A stretch of DNA of 64,000 nucleotides, from the NCBI GenBank assembly GCA_016180855.1, contig JACPAL010000015.1, forward strand, positions 102,596 to 166,595. Direction: 5' to 3'. The notes under the pieces were generated by a model. It did no database searches. It saw only the letters and a list, made by a program, of their open reading frames with translations, and was not told the DNA's origin. Below are positions 1-7,671 of the stretch, piece after piece. This DNA is from Deltaproteobacteria bacterium (GTDB taxonomy: Bacteria; UBA10199; JACPAL01). Each line of letters opens with the position of its first letter. Within the stretch, counting starts at the first letter, position 1. The position numbers and the translations under genes were made by a program.

Positions 1-36
1 CCTACCTATCCGGTCATAAACCCGAAGGTGCCATGA
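1..36 (+). CDS. 3' end of an upstream gene (partial)
   Basis: An open frame enters from the left edge and reads PTYPVINPKVP before a TGA at 34-36. That stop overlaps the ATG of the next gene in an ATGA arrangement, which is the coupling seen repeatedly in this operon. Only eleven codons are visible, so the product cannot be named, and a chance open frame of this length cannot be excluded. Confidence 0.3.
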   Translation, partial: PTYPVINPKVP

Positions 37-1271
37 AAAATCCCACTATCATTCTCTGCGTCGGCCACCCCTCAACCGGAAAGAGCACGAGCACACAGAG
101 GATTCAATTTGAGCTGGCCAGGACGCGGAATGTTGACCTGCTGACCACCATGAGCATCCGAAAGGAGTTGGGACTTTTTAAGGATCTTTGGGCAGAGAAG
201 GGTCGTGACCTGGTTTATGAGGAAATCACCCGCCATACGGAAGAGCGTTTGGCTAGGGGTGCGGATCTCATTGTCCTGGATGGTAATTTTAATAAGAGGA
301 GAAGAAGAGAAGCGATCTATGCCGTGGCCCGTCGGCACCGGGCAGATGTTGTCGTCTTAGAATGTTATGTGAATGACCTCAATGAAATTAAAGAAAGGAT
401 GGATTATCGTCAGAAAAATCAAGAAGCTATTGCCAATCGCGCCTCGTCTCTGGATCTGTACCACCTCATTAAAGAGGAGACTGAGTCGCTCGAAGAGGAT
501 CTTCTTCCCGGGGGACAGAAACCCCTGATCCTTCATTTTAATACAGATACCCAGATTGTTTCCCTGTGCAATGTTGCTGCAAAAGATGGGGCGCTCCCGT
601 CGGTAGCAGAACAGATCCGTGCCTGTCTTTCGCGCGAGTCATCCCATGCGCGCGAGAGTCAGGTAAAGGCGTTCCTATTCGATATCGGTGGGGTTCTTCA
701 AAGTCTTCGGTGGGAGGCGGTTAGCAATCGGCTTGCAGATCTGAAGGCGAACCTCAGCATGGATGAATTCCGCAATGCTCTTTATTATGAAAAAGAGAAA
801 TATTTTGGCCGGTACGAAGTAGCCAAGATGCCTCCGCACGAATTTTGGGGCATGATGGCGCAAAGATTAGATCTTCCGGAAGGGGCAATTCACGGGATTC
901 GGGAGGCTTTCGCTGATTTATATGGGCCGGTTGATTCGGAGATGATCGACTTAGTTGCCCGACTCCATGGATCCTACCGGCTTTTTATTCTTTCCAACAG
1001 TTGTCCTGAGCTTGAGGGCGCAATTTGCCGGGATGGTAGTTTTTACCGTCAGTTCGAAAAGATTTATTTCTCTCATCGCATCGGTTTCAGAAAGCCCGAC
1101 CCCGAGGCCTTTCGTTTTGTGCTGAAAGAGAATGACCTTAAGGCCAATGAATGCCTATTTGTAGATGACGTTTCGCACAATGTAAATGTTGCCCAGGAGA
1201 TCGGCATGCAAGGCCTTCTCTTTCTCTCACCCGCAAGACTCAAAAAGACCTTGGCCCCTTATTTTAGCTGA
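33..1271 (+). CDS. P-loop kinase fused to HAD-superfamily phosphatase
   Basis: This is a two-domain protein of 412 residues. The N-terminal part (about 1-200) is a P-loop kinase with Walker A GHPSTGKST at 11-19. The C-terminal part (about 213-412) is a HAD hydrolase of the class with FDIGGVL as motif I, then ILSNSC as motif II, RKPDPEAF as motif III and FVDDVSHNV as motif IV. The usual second Asp of HAD motif I is replaced by Gly, which is common in the FDxGGV subgroup. The kinase and the phosphatase probably act on the same small molecule or on successive intermediates, but the substrate is not evident. The gene sits first in a run of sugar-activation genes, 5 nt before a histidine phosphatase. 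A role in making an activated sugar or alditol is inference. Confidence 0.75.
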   Translation: MKNPTIILCVGHPSTGKSTSTQRIQFELARTRNVDLLTTMSIRKELGLFKDLWAEKGRDLVYEEITRHTEERLARGADLIVLDGNFNKRRRREAIYAVARRHRADVVVLECYVNDLNEIKERMDYRQKNQEAIANRASSLDLYHLIKEETESLEEDLLPGGQKPLILHFNTDTQIVSLCNVAAKDGALPSVAEQIRACLSRESSHARESQVKAFLFDIGGVLQSLRWEAVSNRLADLKANLSMDEFRNALYYEKEKYFGRYEVAKMPPHEFWGMMAQRLDLPEGAIHGIREAFADLYGPVDSEMIDLVARLHGSYRLFILSNSCPELEGAICRDGSFYRQFEKIYFSHRIGFRKPDPEAFRFVLKENDLKANECLFVDDVSHNVNVAQEIGMQGLLFLSPARLKKTLAPYFS

Positions 1272-1276
1272 TTTTT

Positions 1277-1900
1277 ATGAAACTTATTTTGGTGCGCCAT
1301 GGGGAGACGGATGCTAATAATCGCGATCTTCTTCAGGGACAAATGGATTGTCCCTTGAATGAGAGAGGAAGGCTTCAGGCTGTTGCTCTGGCGGAAGGCC
1401 TTAAAGGGGAGACTTTGGATGTTGTCTATTGTAGCGATCTGAAGAGGAGTCGAGAAACAGCCGAGATTATCGCCCGCATTCACGAACGACCGGTAAGGAT
1501 CATGAAAGAGGCGAGGGAGAGAAATTTTGGAATCTTTGAGGGGACGAGTCGGGCCGAATTTTATACCTATGAGAGATCCCTCCCCGACCCTTATCGGCAC
1601 AAGCCGGAAAAAGGGGAGTCCTTTGCTGAACTTTATGAAAGGGCCCATTGCCTGCTTAAAGTCGTCTGTCGCCGGCACACTGGAGGGATCGTTCTTCTGA
1701 TCTCACACGGTGATTTTGCCCGAATGTGTTTGGGAGTTCTGACCGGAAAACCGGTTCAGGAGGCCTGTCAGATACGACAGAGCAATTCCTGCATTAATAT
1801 TCTCAATATACATGGGGATCTTCAGGCTGAGCCGCTCGTCCTGAATCAAATCTCCCATCTTCCGGAATCTCTTTTGAGTCATAATGGGTCGGAATTGTGA
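1277..1900 (+). CDS. Histidine phosphatase family protein
   Basis: The 207-residue protein has the branch-1 histidine phosphatase signature LVRHGETDANN at residues 4-14, with the phospho-accepting His. A second catalytic His lies in LLISHGDFARM near residue 145, and Arg residues follow in SDLKRSRETAEI. Size and motifs match cobalamin-phosphatase-like or phosphoglycerate-mutase-like small phosphatases. In this position it is more likely to dephosphorylate a sugar or alditol phosphate than to act in glycolysis. It lies 5 nt after the kinase/HAD gene, and its stop overlaps the GTG start of the MBL gene by 4 nt, so the genes are co-transcribed. Confidence 0.85.
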   Translation: MKLILVRHGETDANNRDLLQGQMDCPLNERGRLQAVALAEGLKGETLDVVYCSDLKRSRETAEIIARIHERPVRIMKEARERNFGIFEGTSRAEFYTYERSLPDPYRHKPEKGESFAELYERAHCLLKVVCRRHTGGIVLLISHGDFARMCLGVLTGKPVQEACQIRQSNSCINILNIHGDLQAEPLVLNQISHLPESLLSHNGSEL

Positions 1901-2643
1901 AGATTTTTCCGCTGAAGACCGGGACTATCCACTGCAACAAGAGCATTATCACCTTGGGGAGGGATTTTGATCAGTGGATCGACATCCCGTCTGTTGCCTG
2001 GCTTGTTGAGACGTCGAACAAAATGATTCTCGTTGATACCGGGATGTGCGATTCAGCGCGGGCGGACCGGTACCATTATTCCGGTTCTTGCCAAAAAGAG
2101 AACGAGAGAATTGATCGGGTTCTGGATCAAAAGGGGTACTCCGTTGACGACATTGATATGGTCATTTTTACCCATCTTCATTGGGACCACTGCTCCAATT
2201 GTGATCTCTTCCGAAAGGCGACATTTTACATCCAGAAGAGAGAAATCGTCTTTGCCAGAGACCCGATTCCTCCTTATTATCATTCTTACGAATCTGCCGA
2301 AGTCGGTTTGAAGGCCCCTTTTCAGTCCCTGAAGTTTGAGGTGATTGACGGAGATTGTGACATCGCCCCCGGAATCCGGATTCTTACAACCTTTGGGCAC
2401 TCCCCCGGCCATCAATCCGTTCAGGTGACGACGGAACGAGGACGCTATGTGATCGCGGGAGACGCGATCATGAGCTATGAAAATCTCGAGCGGGACGACA
2501 AGAAAGGGGTGGCCTACCGGATGATCGGACGGTACATGGATTTTGAAAAAACATGGAGAAGCCTTGAAAAGATCACGGCTGCCGCCGATTTCATCCTCCC
2601 GTCTCACGATGACCGGGTGTTCGAGAAAAGTTTTTACGCTTAA
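1897..2643 (+). CDS. MBL-fold metallo-hydrolase (AHL-lactonase-like)
   Basis: The 248-residue protein has the metallo-beta-lactamase metal motif THLHWDHCSNC (HxHxDH) near residues 90-100. Further ligands sit in FGHSPGHQS, GDAIMSYEN and a C-terminal PSHDDRVF. The spacing resembles the N-acyl-homoserine-lactonase/UlaG-like branch. The start is GTG, overlapping the stop of the phosphatase gene. In a sugar-nucleotide cluster the substrate may be a sugar lactone or phosphoester rather than a signal molecule; this is inference. The antisense open frames across this gene are shadows. Confidence 0.8.
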   Translation: MKIFPLKTGTIHCNKSIITLGRDFDQWIDIPSVAWLVETSNKMILVDTGMCDSARADRYHYSGSCQKENERIDRVLDQKGYSVDDIDMVIFTHLHWDHCSNCDLFRKATFYIQKREIVFARDPIPPYYHSYESAEVGLKAPFQSLKFEVIDGDCDIAPGIRILTTFGHSPGHQSVQVTTERGRYVIAGDAIMSYENLERDDKKGVAYRMIGRYMDFEKTWRSLEKITAAADFILPSHDDRVFEKSFYA

Positions 2644-2651
2644 CCTTCCTG

Positions 2652-3677
2652 ATGAGTCCCCAAAAGCTCAAATACGGTCTGATCGGTTGTGGACAGGCGG
2701 GAAAGGTGCATGCCTGGCATTTTTCACACCATCCTGAAATCCAACCACTCTTCTGCATGGATACGGATCGGGAATCGGCACATCGGCTCAGATCCGATCT
2801 CTCTTTTAAAAATGCCTACACCAATCTTGAGGAAGCCCTGGACTCTGAAAAACCCGATCTTGTCTCTATTGCCACCCCCCCGTCAGAACATGCGAGCCAG
2901 GTCATCTCCGCGGCTCAAAGGGGCATACAGGTGCTTTGTGAAAAACCGCTTTTTTTGGATTCCGGAGAGATGAAACCAACGCTGAATATTTGTTTTGAGC
3001 GGAATGTGACGCTGGGAGTGATGCTCCCGCGGAGGTTTTATAATGATACCCTTGCGACACGCGCTGTCCTGGCGGAAGGGCTTTTGGGGCGGATCTTGAA
3101 AGTTGATTTTGACCTTGAATGCCGCAAGGAAAGTTCCTATTACAAGGGCTGGCGCGGCAAAAAGGGGTTTGCTGGCGGGGGAGTGCTGATGAGCCAGGCG
3201 ATTCATTCCATTGATCAGTTGGTCTTCCTTTTTGGAAAGCCGTCTCACGTGGAAGGTCAGGTTTGGAGGGTGCGAGATTCCATTGAAATTGAGGATGAGG
3301 CTCAAGGGGTCATCTTCTTTGAAAACGGAGTTCGTGTTGATTTGAGGGCGACCAATAATTCGAGCAATCACCTATGGCAGGGAGTCACCTCCATTGAAGG
3401 AGACAAGGGACGGATTGTTCTGGACTCCGAAAAAGTGGTTCTCTGGGATGTTGTTGCCGGTGCTGCAAGGCCGACGCCTGAGGAGATCGAGGAGATTCCT
3501 GAGGTCTACAAACCTGCTTACTATGGACCGGGACACCGGAAGGTGATACATCACTTCATCAATGTGATTCAGGGGAGGGAATCGCTCCGGGTTTCGGGAG
3601 AGGAATCTTGCGAATCCCTGAAAATCATTTGGGATTTTTATTCGGGGTCATCAAACAATCTATGTCTGTCAAAATAG
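2652..3677 (+). CDS. Gfo/Idh/MocA-family oxidoreductase
   Basis: This is a 341-residue NAD(P)-dependent sugar dehydrogenase-like protein. The N-terminal Rossmann fold starts with KYGLIGCGQAGKVHAWHF (GxGxxG near residues 11-16). CEKPLFLD near residue 96 is the family's conserved EKP motif. The C-terminal alpha/beta domain includes GGGVLMSQAIHSIDQLVFLFG, whose H-x-x-D pair is typical. Such enzymes oxidise a ring or side-chain hydroxyl of an activated sugar or cyclitol. It lies 8 nt after the MBL gene. The last 16 nt overlap a GAPDH-like fragment starting at 3662. Confidence 0.88.
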   Translation: MSPQKLKYGLIGCGQAGKVHAWHFSHHPEIQPLFCMDTDRESAHRLRSDLSFKNAYTNLEEALDSEKPDLVSIATPPSEHASQVISAAQRGIQVLCEKPLFLDSGEMKPTLNICFERNVTLGVMLPRRFYNDTLATRAVLAEGLLGRILKVDFDLECRKESSYYKGWRGKKGFAGGGVLMSQAIHSIDQLVFLFGKPSHVEGQVWRVRDSIEIEDEAQGVIFFENGVRVDLRATNNSSNHLWQGVTSIEGDKGRIVLDSEKVVLWDVVAGAARPTPEEIEEIPEVYKPAYYGPGHRKVIHHFINVIQGRESLRVSGEESCESLKIIWDFYSGSSNNLCLSK

Positions 3678-3781
3678 GCATTAATGGTTTTGGCCGGATC
3701 GGCCGCGTCTTGAGGATCGCCCTCTCTTCCCGCGTTGTCGATCTGATCCGTCATATTCATGCCCAATCTCGAAAAGTTTAG
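3662..3781 (+). pseudogene. Truncated GAPDH-like N-terminus (39 residues)
   Basis: A 39-codon open frame begins SVKIGINGFGRIGRVLRIAL, the hallmark NAD-binding N-terminus of glyceraldehyde-3-phosphate dehydrogenase. The frame then becomes unrelated and stops with TAG at 3779-3781. A normal GAPDH has about 330 residues, so nearly the whole gene is missing. The fragment overlaps the end of the Gfo/Idh gene and the start of the next gene in other frames. The best reading is a remnant left when an internal deletion joined the first codons of a GAPDH-like gene to the neighbouring locus. It could be translated as a small peptide, but no function is evident. Confidence 0.7.
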
Positions 3782-4469
3782 CGTCCTCGACTCACGTTTC
3801 GAAAGACTGATGAGCGATGAGGGGTTGTTGATCCGAAAGGAAACACGCCTCAATCCGAAACTGGGTCCGTATTATAAGGAGCTTCAAAGGCTTACGGATC
3901 AATATGTCAGGTTGTTGCAGGAGGCTAGGATTCCCACTCCTAAGGTGGTTCGATCAGAGGCGGACGAGGCGAGGCTCCTGTTTGTCTGTGAGTATAAAGG
4001 ATTGAATATATTGGAGTTTTTAGAGAAAGGAGGTCTTGAAGCCCTCCTTAGTAGGTCAGAGCTTTTGAACCAGATCCTTGAGATCATTCGGAAGGCACAG
4101 CGGAGGGCTCTCAATTTTGATCCCCACATCAAGAATTTCGTGGTCGATCATAAAGCGGTTTATTATGTCGACTTCACCCCTCCATGGCTGCAGGAATATT
4201 ACGACCTACGGCTCTCGGTGGCGACCAAGGTTGAGCAGGAAATCTTGCTCCCCTTTTACCGGTGCATGGAGCCTGAAAACCTTGGGTTTCATTTCTGCAG
4301 CGATTTTTTGAAGATGGATCGGTCAAACATCTCCTTCATGCCGGAACTGCATCAAATCTTGAGAAAACGTGAGATGATTTCTGGTGACTACGGAGCTTTT
4401 TTAGGCCGTTGCGAACAAATCATGAATGATGAGTTGCGGCGGGAACGACAGGGGGTTTATCTACTTTAA
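3759..4469 (+). CDS. Putative small-molecule kinase (APH/choline-kinase-like fold)
   Basis: The 236-residue protein is of uncertain family. It reads like a short atypical kinase. It has LLFVCEYKGLNILEFLEKGG in the hinge region, then FDPHIKNFVVDHKAVYYVDF (about 127-146), which matches the catalytic-loop pattern D-x-H-x-x-N followed by the metal-binding DF of aminoglycoside/choline kinases. No good ribosome site precedes the start at 3759, and it begins inside the GAPDH remnant, so a later start (ATG at 3807) is possible. Its stop shares a base with the start of a LicC-like nucleotidyltransferase. The pair would suit phosphorylation and then nucleotide activation of one alcohol (inference). Confidence 0.55.
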   Translation: MPNLEKFSVLDSRFERLMSDEGLLIRKETRLNPKLGPYYKELQRLTDQYVRLLQEARIPTPKVVRSEADEARLLFVCEYKGLNILEFLEKGGLEALLSRSELLNQILEIIRKAQRRALNFDPHIKNFVVDHKAVYYVDFTPPWLQEYYDLRLSVATKVEQEILLPFYRCMEPENLGFHFCSDFLKMDRSNISFMPELHQILRKREMISGDYGAFLGRCEQIMNDELRRERQGVYLL

Positions 4470-5179
4470 TGAAGGCGCTCATTTTAGCCGCCGGCCTTGG
4501 TTCCCGCCTGAAAGAAAAAACGGTGCAGCTTCCGAAGGCGCTCGTGCCGGTTGGCATGCAACCGATCCTTGCTTATCAGATGAAGGCTCTCCTGGAGAAC
4601 GGCATAAAAGAGATCGGACTTGTTGTCGGTCATCAGGGGGATCGTTTGATCTCCTATATGCAAGAGAATTTTCCCAAAGTGCATTTTTCTTTTGTCTGGA
4701 ACCGCGAATATCAAACGACCAACAGCTCTTATTCCTTCTGGCTGGCCCGCGACTGGATCGGTGGAGAGCACTATCTTCATCTCAATTGCGACGTCATTTT
4801 TTCGCCGACTCTTTTGAAGAAACTCATTGATTTTCCCCATTCCGATGTTCTCGCGGTCCGGACCGATGTTCCGCTGGGTGGCCGCCTCGAACATGTGGCA
4901 CTGGAAGGGGATCGAATCGTCGAGATGTCGATCACCAGAACCGATCGATCGGTCGGGAAGGCGTTTGGTCTTGCGAAACTTGGGCCGGAGAGCACTCGAT
5001 TTTTGACAAGACGGATCGGGCAACACATCGAGCAAGGGGACAAGAATCAAAACTGCTTCGGCATGATTCGCGAGGCGGTCTCTCACGTGGATTGTCGGGC
5101 CCTTGTCGTCAAGGAGGATCTTCTCATGGAGGTGAATACCCTCGAAGACTGGAAGCAAGCGAATGAGGCGTTGTCATGA
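4469..5179 (+). CDS. Sugar/alcohol-phosphate nucleotidyltransferase (LicC-like)
   Basis: This 236-residue NTP transferase opens with MKALILAAGLGSRLKEKT, the G-x-G-x-R nucleotide-binding loop, followed by PKALVPVGMQPIL. NREYQTTNSSYSFWLARDWI (about 74-93) and the metal-site region LNCDVIF recall the LicC/phosphocholine-cytidylyltransferase branch rather than the hexose-1-phosphate branch. It likely makes a CDP- or other NDP-activated head group for the surface polymer. It overlaps the kinase-like gene by 1 nt and the following DUF218 gene by 4 nt, so all three are translationally coupled. Confidence 0.85.
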   Translation: MKALILAAGLGSRLKEKTVQLPKALVPVGMQPILAYQMKALLENGIKEIGLVVGHQGDRLISYMQENFPKVHFSFVWNREYQTTNSSYSFWLARDWIGGEHYLHLNCDVIFSPTLLKKLIDFPHSDVLAVRTDVPLGGRLEHVALEGDRIVEMSITRTDRSVGKAFGLAKLGPESTRFLTRRIGQHIEQGDKNQNCFGMIREAVSHVDCRALVVKEDLLMEVNTLEDWKQANEALS

Positions 5180-5949
5180 GTTCTATTTTTTTTAAAGATC
5201 TGCTTTTATTTTTTGGGTTTCCCTTTTCCCTTTCGCTTCTTTTGATCGGTTCGGGGCTGGTTCTGTTTTGGGGAAGGAGGCGGATGAAACTGGCCTCGCT
5301 CCTGGTCATTTCAGGGGCCGGCCTTCTTCTTCTGTTCAGCCTCCCGCTGGTTTCTATGAGCCTCGTGGGGAGTCTGGAGAAGCGTTTCGCGGATCTGCCT
5401 GGGGATGATCTAGGTAATCCCGAATGGGCCTCCGTCAAGTATGTGGTGGTGTTAGCGGGTGGGAGCTCCCCCGATGGGACACTGCCGATCACCAGCCGGC
5501 AGCATTATGCCCAGTTGGCACGGGTTATTGAAGGGATGAGGATCTATCTCAAGAGGCCCGGGACGAAAATCGTTGTTTCAGGAGCCGCCTTTAACGGGAG
5601 ACCCGACTCGGAGGTGATGAGCCAGTTCTTGAAAGAAATGGGGGTCAAGGGGGGAGATATCATTGAGGAATCCCGGTCTCTGAACACCTTTCAGCAGGCC
5701 CTCTATCTGAAGAAAATAGTGGGGGAAGAAAAATTCTTCCTGGTAACATCCGCAGTTCATATGCCTCGGTCGGCGGCCCTCTTTCAAAAAGCGGGACTCC
5801 ACCCGATCCCTCATCCGGCGGATCATCGTTATCGGAAGCCCGGTTGGTTGGTCGGGATAAGACCCCGTGTGGAGAGCCTTTGGATCTCTGAAACGGCGCT
5901 CTACGAATATTACGGTCTCCTTCAATCCAGACTTCTCGGTCGAATATGA
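5176..5949 (+). CDS. DUF218/ElyC-SanA-type envelope protein
   Basis: The 257-residue protein has two N-terminal hydrophobic helices (about 7-35 and 38-58). A DUF218 domain follows: VVVLAGGSSPDG, KIVVSGA, a D/E-S pair in IIEESRSLNTFQQALYLKK, and FFLVTSAVHMPRSAALFQK. This is the ElyC/SanA/YdcF pattern. E. coli ElyC is linked to cell-envelope and lipid-carrier homeostasis; the biochemical activity of the family is still open. The gene overlaps the nucleotidyltransferase (ATGA) upstream and the tandem glycosyltransferase (ATGA) downstream, so it belongs to the polysaccharide operon. Its active domain is expected on the periplasmic side. Confidence 0.85.
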   Translation: MSSIFFKDLLLFFGFPFSLSLLLIGSGLVLFWGRRRMKLASLLVISGAGLLLLFSLPLVSMSLVGSLEKRFADLPGDDLGNPEWASVKYVVVLAGGSSPDGTLPITSRQHYAQLARVIEGMRIYLKRPGTKIVVSGAAFNGRPDSEVMSQFLKEMGVKGGDIIEESRSLNTFQQALYLKKIVGEEKFFLVTSAVHMPRSAALFQKAGLHPIPHPADHRYRKPGWLVGIRPRVESLWISETALYEYYGLLQSRLLGRI

Positions 5950-7652
5950 TCTCCGTATTAATGAACATCTATTATAAGGAGAATCCCCTCCATCTGGATC
6001 TCGCGCTCCGGAGCCTGTATGACCAGACTTTTCAGGACTTCGAGCTCGTCCTGATTGTTGATGGACAGGCCCCGGGTGAGCTGAATCGGGTCCTGGAGCA
6101 ATGGATTACCCGGTTTGGGGAGAGGGTGAAGTGCGTAAGACTGAAAGAAAATGTCGGCATAGCGAGGGCGATCAATGCCGGTCTTCCCGAATGTTCCCAC
6201 GATCTGATTGCCAAAATGGATTCGGATGATTACAGTCTTCCAACCCGTCTGGAAAAGCAGGTTCAATTCATGCAGGAGCATCCTGAAGTCGATGTCCTGG
6301 GAACGCAGATGGGGGAATTTGAGGCGGTGCCGCAGAAGATTCATATGATCCGTCGGGTTCCGCTGGAGCATGACGAGATCGTGAAGCTCATGTGGTTTAT
6401 GTGTCCGATGAACCACGTCACGGTGATGTATCGAAAAAAGGCGATCATATCGGTCGGGGGTTACGATCCGGCTTACGGCAATGATGATTTCCTGTGGGCC
6501 AAGATGCGGTTGGCCGGCTGCCGGTTTCAAAACCTGCCGGAACTTTTGGTTCATGCCCGCGTCGGCAACAACATGAAAGAGATGATCCGTCGTCGTTCGA
6601 CATGGGAGTTGTTCCGATGGAATTGCAGGATCCGGACCTATCTCTTCAGACATCGAATGGTCGGTTTCTGGAAGTATCTTTGCAGTATGGGGATCGCCAT
6701 CGGTGTTTATTGTCTTCCCTTGTGGTTCAAATGTTATATTTTTCGAAAAACAAGGGAGATCCTTCCTTTCTCTAAAGCAGAAAACGATTCGTTTGAAACG
6801 ACAGACGTCCGACAGACCTTGTCAGACAAGGTTTCTGTCGCGATGAATGTCTATGACAGGGAGAACCCTGTTCATTTTGATATCGCCCTTCAAAGCCTCT
6901 ACGACCAGACTTTCAAGGATTTCGAAATCATTCTGGCCGTTGATGGGCCTGTCACAAAAGAGATACACGATGTCATTCGGCATTGGGAACAGAAGTTTGG
7001 CCCAAGGATGAAATGCATCTATCTGGAAAAAAATTTAGGGATAGCCGGTTCGCTCAATGTCGCCATCCAGGCCTGTTCCCATGACCTGATTGCTCGGATG
7101 GATTCGGATGACTACAGCGTGCCCGACCGCTTGGAAAAACAACGCCGGTTCATGTTGGAACACCCTAAAATCGACGTGCTGGGCTCCCAGATGGGGGAAT
7201 TTGAATCGGATCCTCACAGGGTTCATATGCTTCGGAAGGTGCCAATTCTTCATGACAGCATATCGAAGGCGATGTGGCTCAAAACTCCAATAAATCATGT
7301 TACAGTAATGTATAGAAAAAAAGCGATCATATCGGTCGGGGGTTACGATCCGGCTTATGGTAACGATGATTTTCTATGGGCCAAGATGGTCCGGGACGGT
7401 TTTCATTTTCGTAATCTTGATGATTGTCTTGTCCATGCCAGGGTTGGTGAGAATATGCGGGCCATGATCAAGCGGCGTGCGACCCTGGAACTTTTTCGCT
7501 GGAATTGCAAGATTCGCACCTATCTGTTCCAACACCGAATTATTTCTCCGTGGCATTATTTTTTAGGGCTGATGATTGCCTTGGGAATTTTCGTGTTGCC
7601 CTTGGGCTTGAAATGTTATCTATTCAGAAAATCAAGGGTGCGTCTCGCATAA
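5946..7652 (+). CDS. Tandem-duplicated family 2 glycosyltransferase
   Basis: The 568-residue protein consists of two full GT2 units in a row (about 1-275 and 293-568). Each has the opening beta strand with a run such as LRSLYDQTFQDFELVLIVDG, the metal-binding DSDDY motif (about 93-97 and 387-391), and the shared run VGGYDPAYGNDDFLWAKM. Each ends with one or two hydrophobic segments and a basic tail (FRKTRE, FRKSRV). Both units keep the catalytic Asp residues, so both may be active, perhaps adding two sugars in sequence. The units are offset by 882 nt. Overlap with the DUF218 gene (ATGA) shows coupling. Confidence 0.9.
   Translation: MISVLMNIYYKENPLHLDLALRSLYDQTFQDFELVLIVDGQAPGELNRVLEQWITRFGERVKCVRLKENVGIARAINAGLPECSHDLIAKMDSDDYSLPTRLEKQVQFMQEHPEVDVLGTQMGEFEAVPQKIHMIRRVPLEHDEIVKLMWFMCPMNHVTVMYRKKAIISVGGYDPAYGNDDFLWAKMRLAGCRFQNLPELLVHARVGNNMKEMIRRRSTWELFRWNCRIRTYLFRHRMVGFWKYLCSMGIAIGVYCLPLWFKCYIFRKTREILPFSKAENDSFETTDVRQTLSDKVSVAMNVYDRENPVHFDIALQSLYDQTFKDFEIILAVDGPVTKEIHDVIRHWEQKFGPRMKCIYLEKNLGIAGSLNVAIQACSHDLIARMDSDDYSVPDRLEKQRRFMLEHPKIDVLGSQMGEFESDPHRVHMLRKVPILHDSISKAMWLKTPINHVTVMYRKKAIISVGGYDPAYGNDDFLWAKMVRDGFHFRNLDDCLVHARVGENMRAMIKRRATLELFRWNCKIRTYLFQHRIISPWHYFLGLMIALGIFVLPLGLKCYLFRKSRVRLA
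6441..6475 (+). repeat. 35-nt exact repeat shared by the two GT2 units
   Basis: The stretch at 6441-6475 is identical to 7323-7357, 882 nt downstream. It encodes the acceptor-loop residues AIISVGGYDPA in both GT units. The rest of the two units has clearly diverged in sequence, so local gene conversion, or unusually strong constraint on this loop, is likely. Confidence 0.85.
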
Positions 7653-7671
7653 AGAATCGGGGAGGGAACCA

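Noticed and set aside
4484..5158. - strand frame (224 codons) opposite the LicC-like gene
   Set aside because: It mirrors the coding frame of a well-supported nucleotidyltransferase and shows no family features.
5958..6653. - strand frame (231 codons) opposite the first GT2 unit
   Set aside because: It is antisense to a strongly conserved GT2 domain; no independent signal.
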